Source: Halomonas citrativorans
Lineage (GTDB): Bacteria; Pseudomonadota; Gammaproteobacteria; Pseudomonadales; Halomonadaceae
Assembly (NCBI RefSeq): GCF_900163645.1
Contig: NZ_FUKM01000057.1
Span: 1 to 64,000 of the forward strand
Direction: 5' to 3'
DNA: 64,000 nt
Shown here: positions 17,558 through 26,115 of the stretch, one piece after another
How positions within the stretch are numbered: position 1 is the stretch's first letter
Layout of the letters: each line of letters begins with the position of its first letter
Translations under genes and position numbers: made by a program
Notes under the pieces: model-generated
What the model was told of the DNA's origin: nothing
What the model saw: only the letters and a program-made list of their open reading frames with translations
The model's database searches: none

Positions 17558-20500
17558 TCAGTCAGGTTCGGGATATTGCTTTCGAACACGCTGCTTTAGC
17601 GCTTCACGCTGGAGCTCTATTTCCTCTTCCAGGTTACCGCTATACAGCATGGAGGTTTCCATGTTCTTGTATTTCCCCTCCCGTGCGGCGCTAGCCCAAT
17701 TGTAGGAACCCACGCATAACACATGCTTGTCAGCCATGACGAGCTTGCTGTGGACCTGGTTGACGACATTCACCGTTATCTTTTCCGCAGCAAGCATTTC
17801 ACAGCACCGCTCGAAGCTCGCCGTTTTTTCCTCATCGGGCCTGTTGGCGCGGGTAGTGTTGAAATGATGGTCGGTATAGATCATTACCCCGACACCTCGA
17901 TCTGCCGTTTGCTGCAACGCCGCCAGCAACCCTGTCTGTTCCAGACGGTCCAACGATAGCCAGGGCGATACCACGGTGATCTGATGCTGTACGCGTTCAA
18001 GCAAATCCTTGATGAGCTGGTCGTGTGCTTCTGCATCGTTGATCAGCCGCGGTGTCTGGCACAGTGCCAGCAAGTCGGGGCGCGCCACGCTTGCTGTGAA
18101 TGCTAGCTCATTATCCTCGTGACTGAAGAGATAACGGCCCAGCAGGTGCCGTGGTGTGCCGTGAGCCGCCGTGCCGATAACGTCCATGTCGCCAAAGACG
18201 AGAAAGCTATCCTTCGCGCGTGACACCGCTACGTTTAAAATCGAGGGGTCATTGTCGATGAAGCTGCCATCGTCATGGCGCGAATATACCGCTGAAAATA
18301 GCACGACAGGGCGCTCTGCCCCCTGGAGGGCGTGTACTGTGCCCACTGTCATTTCTGCGTCGCCATCGCCGACCCTGATGTCCCGTGCCAAGCACTCCTG
18401 CTCGATCAGATTGGCTTGGGCCTTGAAGGGCGTGACGACACCGATGATCTGTTCCAGCGGCTTGCCATGCGTGGCCTCCAGGCGTTCGCGCTGATCGGCC
18501 AACCATTCGGCTATCGTGATAGCTTCGAGGCGATTGATGCGGCTCCCCGAAGGCGGCGTCTCCGCTCGGCCATCGACATGCACGTAACCAAAGGGTGGCA
18601 GCTTGGTATCAGTGGCGGGCTTGTTACGTAACGGCTGCAGCAAGCCTTGATAGCAGAGGTCGTTGCAGTAGGCGATGATCTCATTAAGGCAGCGCCGATG
18701 CTCGCGCAGGAACATGCCCGGCTCGGCTTGTTCAAGGTAGTGGTAGCGGCTGGCGTGTTGGGCAATCCGCATCACGCTGCCGTCCACCACCGAGCGGCCG
18801 CCTTCGCGCAGTTTTTCGTACTCATCGACGGTGGTAAGCAGCCCCTGATGGGATAAATTGCCCACATCGACCGTTGGCGACTGGGTGGCGACCGGCTTGA
18901 TCTGGTGGACATCGCCAATCGCCAGCACGCGTTTGGTCAGCGCCATGGAAGCGCCTGCCACATCCGGCGCGACCTGACCCGCTTCGTCGATGATCAAGAG
19001 ATCAATTTCATTTATCAGGTAATCAGGCCGAAACTGCCCGGGGCCTTCGAACACCTTGTGGATCATGTGCGACGGCAGCGAGTGCAGCGTCGAGACGATG
19101 CAGGGGGTCAGCATCATGCGCCGACGCCAGCGCGGGCGTACGGTAGCCAGCCCCTGTTTCTCTTTGCCCTTGGCCGTCTGCTCGGCCAGCTCGTCAGCGC
19201 GTTCGGCGCATGCTTCCAGCCAGCGCGCTTCCCAGTAATGCACCGCCAGTTGAAAGAGATTGAAGCGAAGCGTGGTATCCAGCGCCTGATCGAAGGCGTC
19301 GAACGTCGCTGGCAGCGGTTTGCCGACGTGTTCGCTAAAGGCCGCCTCCAGTGCCGCTGTGGCCTGCTCGATCGCCTGCATGGTTTGTCGGCATTCGGCA
19401 ACGAAGGCCTGCTTCTCGTCCAGCGCGGCGCGCTGCTGATCGAGCCTTGCCTTCAGCGCATTCTCGGGAGCCTCTGCCGATGGCGACTGCTCGATCAGGC
19501 GCTGCCCTTCACCGCTCAGGTGCTCGCTGATGAATAGCTCACGCCGCATGCGCCGCTTTTTGGCCACCGGCGGCAGCACGGCAAGCAGGGAAAGCCACAT
19601 GGGCTCGTCGGCACAAAAGTGCTGCCAACGCTTGAGATCCGCCTCAAAGGTGTCGAACTCGCCTTGCAGTTCGATGATCGCCGCCTGCTCGCGCTCAAGC
19701 GTCTGATCGGGCGCATCGCCCAGTTGCTCGGCAAGCTGTGCCTGAAGCGTTGCCCGCCCCGACCAGCGTTGGTGAAAATCATCAAGCTGGGCTTGGCGCT
19801 CTGTCAGTCGCTGATGAAGCCGCTTGCGAACGGCGTCCACGCCGGTGAGGCTGTCATCGTCGAAGGCTTCCCGGGCGTGCTGGACAAACACCATTTCGGC
19901 ACGCTCGAGATACTCCGGCGATTCGACCTCGCGATAAAACGACGGGGTCTGGTAATGCTTCGACGCTTCGCCTTCCTTGCTGCGCGCGCAGTAATAGCCG
20001 CCGTAGCTGGTGATCTCGGGTAGCCAGCGCCCACCGAAGGCGTCCTGAGTTTCCTCGAAATCCTTGGCAAAGGCTTCGAGCACATTGGTCACGGCCTGGT
20101 TATTGGTCGAAGCCGCGACGATCAATGGCGGCTCGGCCTCATCGAGCGCCGCTTTCACCCACAGCGAGGCGATAGCCGAGAGCACGAACGTGGTCTTGCC
20201 CGTACCTGGCGGGCCGTTGACCGCCAGTATCTCGCCATCCTCCATTGCCATGACCTGCGCCAGCGCATCGCGCTGCGCAATGGCCAGCGGGTACTGCGAA
20301 TTGGCGTGGCCCAGACGGAGAGGCATGCTGTCTAGTGGCTCGACGCGCGGCTGGTACGTCTGGATGTGTGAAAGCGCGTAGCTTTCCAGTAGCGGCAACG
20401 CTTGATCGGTGGTGGACAGCCAGTCATAAAGCTTGATGATGTGGGTCGCCGCACCCAGCTGATCGTCGACTTTGGTGATGCGCGCCTCGTTGGCGCTTAC

Positions 20501-21106
20501 GAACACGTCCTTCAGCAATTCCTTCGGGCACAGCGTGTCGAATAGCTTCTGCGAAAGCTCGTAGTACGGTTGCCAGCGCTCGCCGTGCACCTCGAGCGTT
20601 TGATCCTCAAGCAGCGCCATTGCCTCGCTTTCCGACCAGACTTGTGGCTCGCTCTTGCTCAGGAAGCGGTCCTGCTCGGCGACATCATTCAGCGTGAAGC
20701 GGTCATCGGCCTGGGGCGCGAGCAGATCGCGGGGAATCACCGGCGGCTCGGCAGGGATCAAGCGACCATCGCGCGATACCCATAAACCGCAAATCAGTGG
20801 CGTGATGACATCGGGGTAGAGCGCCCGTTTTTCCGTTCCATGCTCCTGTAATACCTTGTACACCGCCGGGCGTAGCGCCACCCGCACCACCTTGGTCGAC
20901 GCATCCTCTTCCTCAAAGAGACGCTGAAGTACCGGGTGGTTTGAGGGCAGGCGGCCGTCTCGGTAGACCGTTCTCTCGAGATAGTCGGTCTGCCCCAGCG
21001 CCTTTTTGGTCAGCGCGCCGCGGCCGCTTTCGGCATCCGCCAGCGAGTTGCGCCAGTAGCGCAGCCACTGTTTGGTCATGGGCTGAGAGGTCTCTGCTTG
21101 GCTCAT
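17558..21106 (-). CDS. SF1 helicase-phospholipase D fusion (Mokosh type II-like)
   Basis: A 1182-residue protein joining an SF1 (COG1112/Dna2-like) helicase to a PLD nuclease. Walker A is GPPGTGKT (298-305), Walker [10 protein letters not shown] (DEAG 707-710), motif [14 protein letters not shown] (about 729). A roughly 250-residue insertion (420-660) is rich in E, Q, A and L and probably coiled coil. Late motifs include [13 protein letters not shown] and [16 protein letters not shown]. The last 150 residues are PLD-like, with one HxK(x)4D motif (His1119, Lys1121, Asp1126; HSKLVMAD) followed by GSYNW. This architecture resembles type II Mokosh anti-phage proteins. The start ATG 21106 overlaps the hsdS stop (ATGA); the upstream 41-codon extension belongs to hsdS DNA. 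Confidence 0.82.
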   Translation of the reverse strand: MSQAETSQPMTKQWLRYWRNSLADAESGRGALTKKALGQTDYLERTVYRDGRLPSNHPVLQRLFEEEDASTKVVRVALRPAVYKVLQEHGTEKRALYPDVITPLICGLWVSRDGRLIPAEPPVIPRDLLAPQADDRFTLNDVAEQDRFLSKSEPQVWSESEAMALLEDQTLEVHGERWQPYYELSQKLFDTLCPKELLKDVFVSANEARITKVDDQLGAATHIIKLYDWLSTTDQALPLLESYALSHIQTYQPRVEPLDSMPLRLGHANSQYPLAIAQRDALAQVMAMEDGEILAVNGPPGTGKTTFVLSAIASLWVKAALDEAEPPLIVAASTNNQAVTNVLEAFAKDFEETQDAFGGRWLPEITSYGGYYCARSKEGEASKHYQTPSFYREVESPEYLERAEMVFVQHAREAFDDDSLTGVDAVRKRLHQRLTERQAQLDDFHQRWSGRATLQAQLAEQLGDAPDQTLEREQAAIIELQGEFDTFEADLKRWQHFCADEPMWLSLLAVLPPVAKKRRMRRELFISEHLSGEGQRLIEQSPSAEAPENALKARLDQQRAALDEKQAFVAECRQTMQAIEQATAALEAAFSEHVGKPLPATFDAFDQALDTTLRFNLFQLAVHYWEARWLEACAERADELAEQTAKGKEKQGLATVRPRWRRRMMLTPCIVSTLHSLPSHMIHKVFEGPGQFRPDYLINEIDLLIIDEAGQVAPDVAGASMALTKRVLAIGDVHQIKPVATQSPTVDVGNLSHQGLLTTVDEYEKLREGGRSVVDGSVMRIAQHASRYHYLEQAEPGMFLREHRRCLNEIIAYCNDLCYQGLLQPLRNKPATDTKLPPFGYVHVDGRAETPPSGSRINRLEAITIAEWLADQRERLEATHGKPLEQIIGVVTPFKAQANLIEQECLARDIRVGDGDAEMTVGTVHALQGAERPVVLFSAVYSRHDDGSFIDNDPSILNVAVSRAKDSFLVFGDMDVIGTAAHGTPRHLLGRYLFSHEDNELAFTASVARPDLLALCQTPRLINDAEAHDQLIKDLLERVQHQITVVSPWLSLDRLEQTGLLAALQQTADRGVGVMIYTDHHFNTTRANRPDEEKTASFERCCEMLAAEKITVNVVNQVHSKLVMADKHVLCVGSYNWASAAREGKYKNMETSMLYSGNLEEEIELQREALKQRVRKQYPEPD

Positions 21107-21819
21107 GCCGTTGCCTTCTTCCTTTTGCGTTTGGTAGGCGCTTTCGCTGCCCGTTCGGCCTTGATGCGTTCTAGCAGCGCCTCGGCACTGTTCTTGCCAC
21201 TGATCAGCTCCGGATGATCTTCCCTCCACTGCGCGGTCAGCTCGCCGCGGAAGGCTTTGGCGAGGATGGATTGGGTGAGCTGGTTGACGCGTTCCAAGGC
21301 GCTATTGACCTGGCGCTCGACGGTGTCGGCGTAGGCGAAGAGCTGATCGACCCGGCGGACGATTTCGGTTTGTTCTGTTATTGTGGGGTGAGGAAATGGC
21401 AATGTTTTAATACGGCTCAATGCAAGTTTGCCCTGGGCTGCGGATTTTGTTTCTAGCCGAATTAATTGCTGAAGATACTCGCTTCTTAACCACGCGCTTA
21501 AGTATTTAGGACTCAGATCAATTTTGAAATTCGTTATTTTTGCGGCGTTTTCGGTGAGGTTTGCGCCATCATGGCTGCCTGGAATAATACCGGCGTCACC
21601 AATTGATGCACCAACAATTGTGATGTAAGCGTCCCCAGGATTCACTGTGTACCGACTTATCGTCTTTTGTACAGATTCCGTGATGTAGAGTTGGATATTT
21701 CTGCCATTCTCACCACTGATAACTGTACCGTCCTTAAGTTGACCAGCACGTATATACGGAAAGCCGGTGTTCTCATAGACAAGCCCTTCTCCTTTCGGGA
21801 TACGTTTCCCGCCCTTCAC
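21103..21819 (-). CDS. hsdS: Type I specificity subunit HsdS, C-terminal half (second TRD)
   Basis: A 238-residue frame holding the second target-recognition domain of a type I specificity subunit. It begins just inside the TRD ([23 protein letters not shown]) and ends with the conserved helical spacer ([42 protein letters not shown]) and a lysine-rich tail. Its possible GTG start at 21819 overlaps the TGA of the first half (GTGA), so it could be translated by coupling. Alternatively it is the frame-shifted remainder of a single hsdS: reading [12 protein letters not shown] across the junction would restore one protein. Its own stop overlaps the ATG of the helicase-PLD gene. Confidence 0.72.
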   Translation of the reverse strand: MKGGKRIPKGEGLVYENTGFPYIRAGQLKDGTVISGENGRNIQLYITESVQKTISRYTVNPGDAYITIVGASIGDAGIIPGSHDGANLTENAAKITNFKIDLSPKYLSAWLRSEYLQQLIRLETKSAAQGKLALSRIKTLPFPHPTITEQTEIVRRVDQLFAYADTVERQVNSALERVNQLTQSILAKAFRGELTAQWREDHPELISGKNSAEALLERIKAERAAKAPTKRKRKKATA

Positions 21820-22520
21820 ATCTGCAACATCACCCCAATGGTAGTGGCGGTCCAGCTTTTTGGTATTTCAAAAGATTCCAAGCATTGATTCTCGATTGAG
21901 CCTCTCCACTCCTCCGTCAACCGCCCACTCACCGCCGCTGCCAGCACGGATTGGCGAAAGCATTTGAGAATCTCGGGAATGCGCTCAAGACGGGCTTTGG
22001 TGTTGTCCACCTGCGCCAGCAGGGTGTCGAGTTTGTCGGCGATGACTTTTTGTTCGGCGAGGGGGGGGAGCGCAAACTCAAGCGTCTTCAAGGCATCAAG
22101 CCGTATCCCTTTGACGGTTGTTCCCGTTCCGAGCTGCTGTATTTGGTGAGCAACAGAGCGATACCAATAAATTAAGTAATCGCGGTGCATCTCTGATGGT
22201 AAAAAGAGGGCTTTGAGGTCCTGGTTAATTGCCGAATCGAAGTGTGCTACAACGATTTTTCCCAGGCTCATTCGTGTGGCGATAATGGGGGTGCCTGCGG
22301 GAACAATGTTAGTGCTGCTGTTTTTAACCGCTTCAGGCGAAATATGGTCAATAGTATCTTTCAGGACATGCTTATTCATATCCTTGACGCTCATCCATGG
22401 AATATCGCCACGGTAGTATTCGGGATGAGATTTACTCGGTGTTCCGCCACCAGTAATTTTTAAAATGACATTTTCCAATGGTGTATTAAGCCATTGCTGG
22501 GGAAATGCTTGGTCAGTCAT
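21816..22520 (-). CDS. hsdS: Type I specificity subunit HsdS, N-terminal half (first TRD)
   Basis: A 234-residue frame with the first target-recognition domain ([22 protein letters not shown], residues 18-39) and the central conserved region ([36 protein letters not shown] helix, [16 protein letters not shown]). It breaks off at the start of the second TRD in [14 protein letters not shown]. At the break the minus strand carries GGGG (plus-strand C-run 21833-21836); two fewer bases there would give the usual [14 protein letters not shown]. The ATG overlaps the hsdM stop by one base (TAATG). The first half alone has the composition of known half-S proteins, so function is possible. Confidence 0.75.
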   Translation of the reverse strand: MTDQAFPQQWLNTPLENVILKITGGGTPSKSHPEYYRGDIPWMSVKDMNKHVLKDTIDHISPEAVKNSSTNIVPAGTPIIATRMSLGKIVVAHFDSAINQDLKALFLPSEMHRDYLIYWYRSVAHQIQQLGTGTTVKGIRLDALKTLEFALPPLAEQKVIADKLDTLLAQVDNTKARLERIPEILKCFRQSVLAAAVSGRLTEEWRGSIENQCLESFEIPKSWTATTIGVMLQM

Positions 22521-24148
22521 TAATTTGTTTCCCCTCCCATCATTTCCTTCAACAGCACCCGCTGCCCGTCGGCTTCCTCCTCGGCCCCCAGCTCGCGCAT
22601 CAGCCCGTCCAGCTTACCCAGCGCCTGCACCAGTTCGCTCATCGCTTCCGCCGCCAGCACTTCGGGCGCGGGCAGGTCAGCAGCATCAACGCTGTCCTTG
22701 TCCTTGAGCCAGCTGATATCCAGCGAGTCGCCTTTGGTATCGCGAATCCACTCACGCGAGAAGCAGCGCCAGCGGGATTTAGCGAGGCGGTCGTCGCTGA
22801 CGTTCTGATTTTCCTCAGTGGCGTCAGTATCGACCACGATCTCTTCAGCGTTAAATGACCACTCGCCTTCCTGTCGCGGGCTTTGGCCGTTTGGGGCGTC
22901 ACCATACACCGCCTCAAACGGGGCCAGGTGTTGCTTGCCAAACGGCGTGCGCTTGCCGAAGCTCGGCATGTTGGTGCGCAGATCAAACACCCAGACGTTG
23001 TCGGTGCAGCCGGTGTCCTGATATTTATCCGTTGCGCTTCCCTTGGTGAAGAACAGCACATTGGTTTTCACGCCTTGGGCGTAGAAGATGCCAGTGGGCA
23101 AGCGCAAGATGGTGTGCAGGTTGCACTTATCCATCAAGTCGCGGCGCACTTCAGTGCCTACGCCCGCTTCGAAGAGTACGTTATCCGGCAGTACTACGGC
23201 GGCACGTCCACCGGGTTTGAGATTGCGGTAAATATGCTGCAAAAACGCCAGCTGCTTGTTGCTGGTTTTATACGTCAGGTCGTCGCGGGTAATGCTGGCC
23301 TCGCCACCCTTTGCGGTACCAAAGGGTGGGTTGGCGAGAATGATATCGGCTTTAGCCAAGGACTTACCGGCATCGCCCAGGGCATTACCTAGATGCACCA
23401 CGCCTTCGTTATCGCCTTCCATGCCGTGGAGCAGGCAATTCATCAGCGCCAAGCGGCGGGTGCCTGGAACCAGCTCGATGCCGGTAAAGGCTTCGTGTTT
23501 CTGGAATGACTGCTGCCGGGCCTCAAGATCGAACAAATCGTCGGTCTGGTCCTTGATATAGCGATCCGCCGCGATCAGAAAGCCCGCCGTACCCGCCGCC
23601 GGGTCCTGCACGGTTTCCCCGGCCTGCGGCTTCAGGCAGCGCACCATCGAGTCGATCAGCTGGCGCGGGGTAAAGTACTGGCCGGCGCCGGATTTAGTTT
23701 CGCTGGCGTTCTTTTCTAAAAGCCCTTCGTAGAGATCGCCCAGGCCGTCTTGCTGAGCGCTAAACCAATCGATTTGATCAAGTGCTACGACCATCTGTCT
23801 TAAATGACGCGGCTCTCTGAGGCGAGTTTGTGCATCGGCATAAACAGCTGTGATTAATGGATCGTTATGTATTTGCTTGCCTTGACTGTCTTTGCCCGTC
23901 GATAAAGCGAGTAGAACCCGCTTATACGTCTCGATCAGGTTCTGGCCATCTTTGCTGTTCAGGTCTGTCCAGCGGCAGCTTTCCGGCAACGGGTGTTTTT
24001 TCAGCGTGCCCGCCTCGGTGTTCTCGTGAACCATCTTGATAAACAGCAGTAGCACCAGCTCGGTCACGTAGTCGGAGTAGTTGATGCCGTCATCGCGCAG
24101 TACGTCACACAGATTCCAGAGTTTTTGGACGATGTCGTTGTTGGTCAT
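22520..24148 (-). CDS. hsdM: Type I DNA methyltransferase subunit HsdM
   Basis: A 542-residue N6-adenine methyltransferase subunit. The N-terminal helical HsdM_N domain (NDIVQKLWNLCDVLRDDGINY onward) precedes the AdoMet fold: QYFTPRQLIDSMV, motif I DPAAGTAGFLIAA (182-194) and catalytic motif IV ANPPFG (NPPF 273-276). GGRAAVVLPDNVLFE and LRLPTGIFYAQGVKTNVLFF complete the fold. With HsdS it would methylate the type I target and, with HsdR, restrict unmethylated DNA. It overlaps hsdS by one base; two non-HsdR genes (RloB-like and AAA) sit between it and hsdR. Confidence 0.95.
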   Translation of the reverse strand: MTNNDIVQKLWNLCDVLRDDGINYSDYVTELVLLLFIKMVHENTEAGTLKKHPLPESCRWTDLNSKDGQNLIETYKRVLLALSTGKDSQGKQIHNDPLITAVYADAQTRLREPRHLRQMVVALDQIDWFSAQQDGLGDLYEGLLEKNASETKSGAGQYFTPRQLIDSMVRCLKPQAGETVQDPAAGTAGFLIAADRYIKDQTDDLFDLEARQQSFQKHEAFTGIELVPGTRRLALMNCLLHGMEGDNEGVVHLGNALGDAGKSLAKADIILANPPFGTAKGGEASITRDDLTYKTSNKQLAFLQHIYRNLKPGGRAAVVLPDNVLFEAGVGTEVRRDLMDKCNLHTILRLPTGIFYAQGVKTNVLFFTKGSATDKYQDTGCTDNVWVFDLRTNMPSFGKRTPFGKQHLAPFEAVYGDAPNGQSPRQEGEWSFNAEEIVVDTDATEENQNVSDDRLAKSRWRCFSREWIRDTKGDSLDISWLKDKDSVDAADLPAPEVLAAEAMSELVQALGKLDGLMRELGAEEEADGQRVLLKEMMGGETN

Positions 24149-24187
24149 GAATCAAGCCTTTCGGCTCTGCCTGGATGGCAAGAGACA

Positions 24188-24724
24188 TTAAATGAGTTGT
24201 CCGGCGAGTGCGGTGCGCACTTCGGCGACGGATGGATTGGTGGCCGCTTCCAGTACCTCATAGGGAAACAGCACCGCGTAGGCGGCTTTCTCGGTATGGT
24301 GCCCTGTCAGCTGGGGGTGCAACCGGGCTTTCAACTGCTGGGCCGTTTCATGGTCACGCACGCGCTCGCCAAGCACTTCAAGCAGCGCGCCCTCAAGGCA
24401 GATGGGGGACCAGAGAATGAGTCGAAAACCGTATCTTCGTGCTCTGTCGCGCTCCTGCTGCGAGAGGGCGATATCCGAATCCAGCACGATAAAACGCTGG
24501 TCAAAATCCTGGCTAGCGTACTTTCTGGCGGCGTTGTCGATGATATTACCCGGTGAGCCGCCGGACTGCTTTTCGATTTTCGGGCGGATGGTTCGCGAGA
24601 CCCGCAGCTGGCCATGCATGTGTTTGATGAAGGCTTGATCATCTGGGCCTTCACCGACGACCAGGAGCGTGGTCTGGCTGGCCTGGTGCTGGGAGCGCTT
24701 TCGGGCGGTGTGTTTTCTGGCCAT
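24188..24724 (-). CDS. RloB/AbiLii-like TOPRIM-fold protein
   Basis: A 178-residue protein resembling the RloB family (R-linked ORF B, first described in Campylobacter type I loci; AbiLii in phage abortive-infection systems). The TOPRIM-like pattern is visible: strand plus glutamate in LLVVGEGPDDQAFIKHM (Glu25) and the DxD pair in FIVLDSDIAL (Asp82, Asp84). Such domains are metal-dependent nucleases in PARIS- and OLD-type systems. It begins 4 bases after the AAA ATPase gene ends, so the two are a unit, and 39 bases separate it from hsdM. Nuclease activity is inferred from fold only. Confidence 0.72.
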   Translation of the reverse strand: MARKHTARKRSQHQASQTTLLVVGEGPDDQAFIKHMHGQLRVSRTIRPKIEKQSGGSPGNIIDNAARKYASQDFDQRFIVLDSDIALSQQERDRARRYGFRLILWSPICLEGALLEVLGERVRDHETAQQLKARLHPQLTGHHTEKAAYAVLFPYEVLEAATNPSVAEVRTALAGQLI

Positions 24725-24728
24725 CGGG

Positions 24729-25913
24729 TCACAGCTCCGGCGTGGCGCCCAAGGCCCCGGCCATATATTTGGCGTAGAGGTTGTCGTCGGCGCGCAGCCC
24801 CGTCATGTCGTCCAGCCGCCAGGCGTCACTCTGCTGGTTGCGCTTCTCGACCAGATAGATTTGATGCTTTTGCAGCAGGTTCAGTACCTCCGGTGTGTGG
24901 CAGGTAAAGATCAGCTGCGCCTGGTGGGGGTTGGTGTGCTCGAACTCGAACCACTCCAGCAGGTGGGGCACCAGGTGCGGGTGTAGGTCATTATCGATCT
25001 CGTCGATCACCGCGATACCGCCGTTTTGAAGCGTGTTCAGGATCGGTTCGAGCAGCACAAAGGCCGACTGGGTGCCGCTGGACTCCTCGAAAAACGATAG
25101 CTCAAAGCTGCGACCATCTGCGGTGGTATGCGTGCCAAAGGGCAAATAGATCTCTTCTTCCTGGCCGGTTTCGTCACGGGCTGTTAGCTTACGTATATCG
25201 ACATTTTCAAGCCCAAGGTCAAATGCACTTAGCGCTTTTGACATGCGCGCCTGCAGCTCCGGATCTTTTTGAAAAGCGGTTGCCGCACGAACTAGCGCAC
25301 CATGATGAAAGTGGCGGCGCCCGACACTGACAACGTTGGTCTCGATACGCGAGAAAAAATCGATAAAGGGCTTTGCCGTCTCGACATCATAGCTGTACGC
25401 AGCGCTGATCAATGAGACGTTACCGCGCAGCTTTTCCGCCTGTGCCTTTGGAAAGGGGAAGCCCTTCTGTTTAAAACTGTATCCTTTTTCGGTCTTTTCT
25501 CTCTTGAAGAGATAGCTGTACTGACTGCTGGTCTTCTCATAGAGCGCTTCAAATAGCACCTCCTCGGATGTGAGTTCGAGTTGATAACGATAGTCCGCTC
25601 CACCTTCCCTGAATTCGAGTTCGAAACGGCTGGCTTCATTGCCATTGAGTGCATGTCCGTTGATGGGAATGTCTCGCTCGGGATCGTTGCCTAGAAAGGA
25701 GTCCGTAATAAACCAGTGCAGGAACGCCAGCGGTTTGAGTAGCTGCGTTTTACCCGAGCCGTTGGCGCCGACTACTGCGATGGCCTTGTTGTAGCGTTCA
25801 CCATCAACGTCAATATCGTACCCCGAAGGCGTTGGCTTCTTGCCGAGGGCAAAGTCGATAACGGTGTCATCTGCAAAGCTATAGAAGTTTTTAAAACTCA
25901 GGTTTTTGATCAT
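24729..25913 (-). CDS. AAA15-like ATPase (RloA/AbiLi-like)
   Basis: A 394-residue ABC/SMC-type AAA ATPase. It begins MIKNLSFKNFYSFADDT, typical of the RecF/OLD group. Walker A is GANGSGKT (49-56), a signature-like ESSGTQ lies at 277-282, Walker B is GIAVIDEIDNDLHPHL (Asp304, Glu305), and TCHTPEVL gives the H-loop His339. Together with the following RloB-like TOPRIM protein it has the two-gene layout of AbiL/RloAB and resembles PARIS (AriA/AriB) in logic: an ATPase sensor holding a toxic nuclease. The pair sits inside the hsd operon between hsdR and hsdM. Confidence 0.78.
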   Translation of the reverse strand: MIKNLSFKNFYSFADDTVIDFALGKKPTPSGYDIDVDGERYNKAIAVVGANGSGKTQLLKPLAFLHWFITDSFLGNDPERDIPINGHALNGNEASRFELEFREGGADYRYQLELTSEEVLFEALYEKTSSQYSYLFKREKTEKGYSFKQKGFPFPKAQAEKLRGNVSLISAAYSYDVETAKPFIDFFSRIETNVVSVGRRHFHHGALVRAATAFQKDPELQARMSKALSAFDLGLENVDIRKLTARDETGQEEEIYLPFGTHTTADGRSFELSFFEESSGTQSAFVLLEPILNTLQNGGIAVIDEIDNDLHPHLVPHLLEWFEFEHTNPHQAQLIFTCHTPEVLNLLQKHQIYLVEKRNQQSDAWRLDDMTGLRADDNLYAKYMAGALGATPEL

Positions 25914-26115
25914 ATTTTTCGGGAATCAACGAAATTTCGTTGATTCTGCGTTTTTTGTGCGATCTGTTCAAGCATGGCGTTCGGGTACATGCATATAAAA
26001 TCAAAAAAACTATACATGTGGCTTGGACATACAAAGAAAATGCGATTTTCTTTGTATGTTTCGCGCCCAATACTGACCTCGTTAAACCTGATACCACGCT
26101 ATTAAGGGCGTCGCT

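Noticed and set aside
18905..19537. 210-residue plus-strand frame opposite the helicase-PLD gene
   Set aside because: Antisense shadow inside the coiled-coil and Walker B coding region, no ribosome site.
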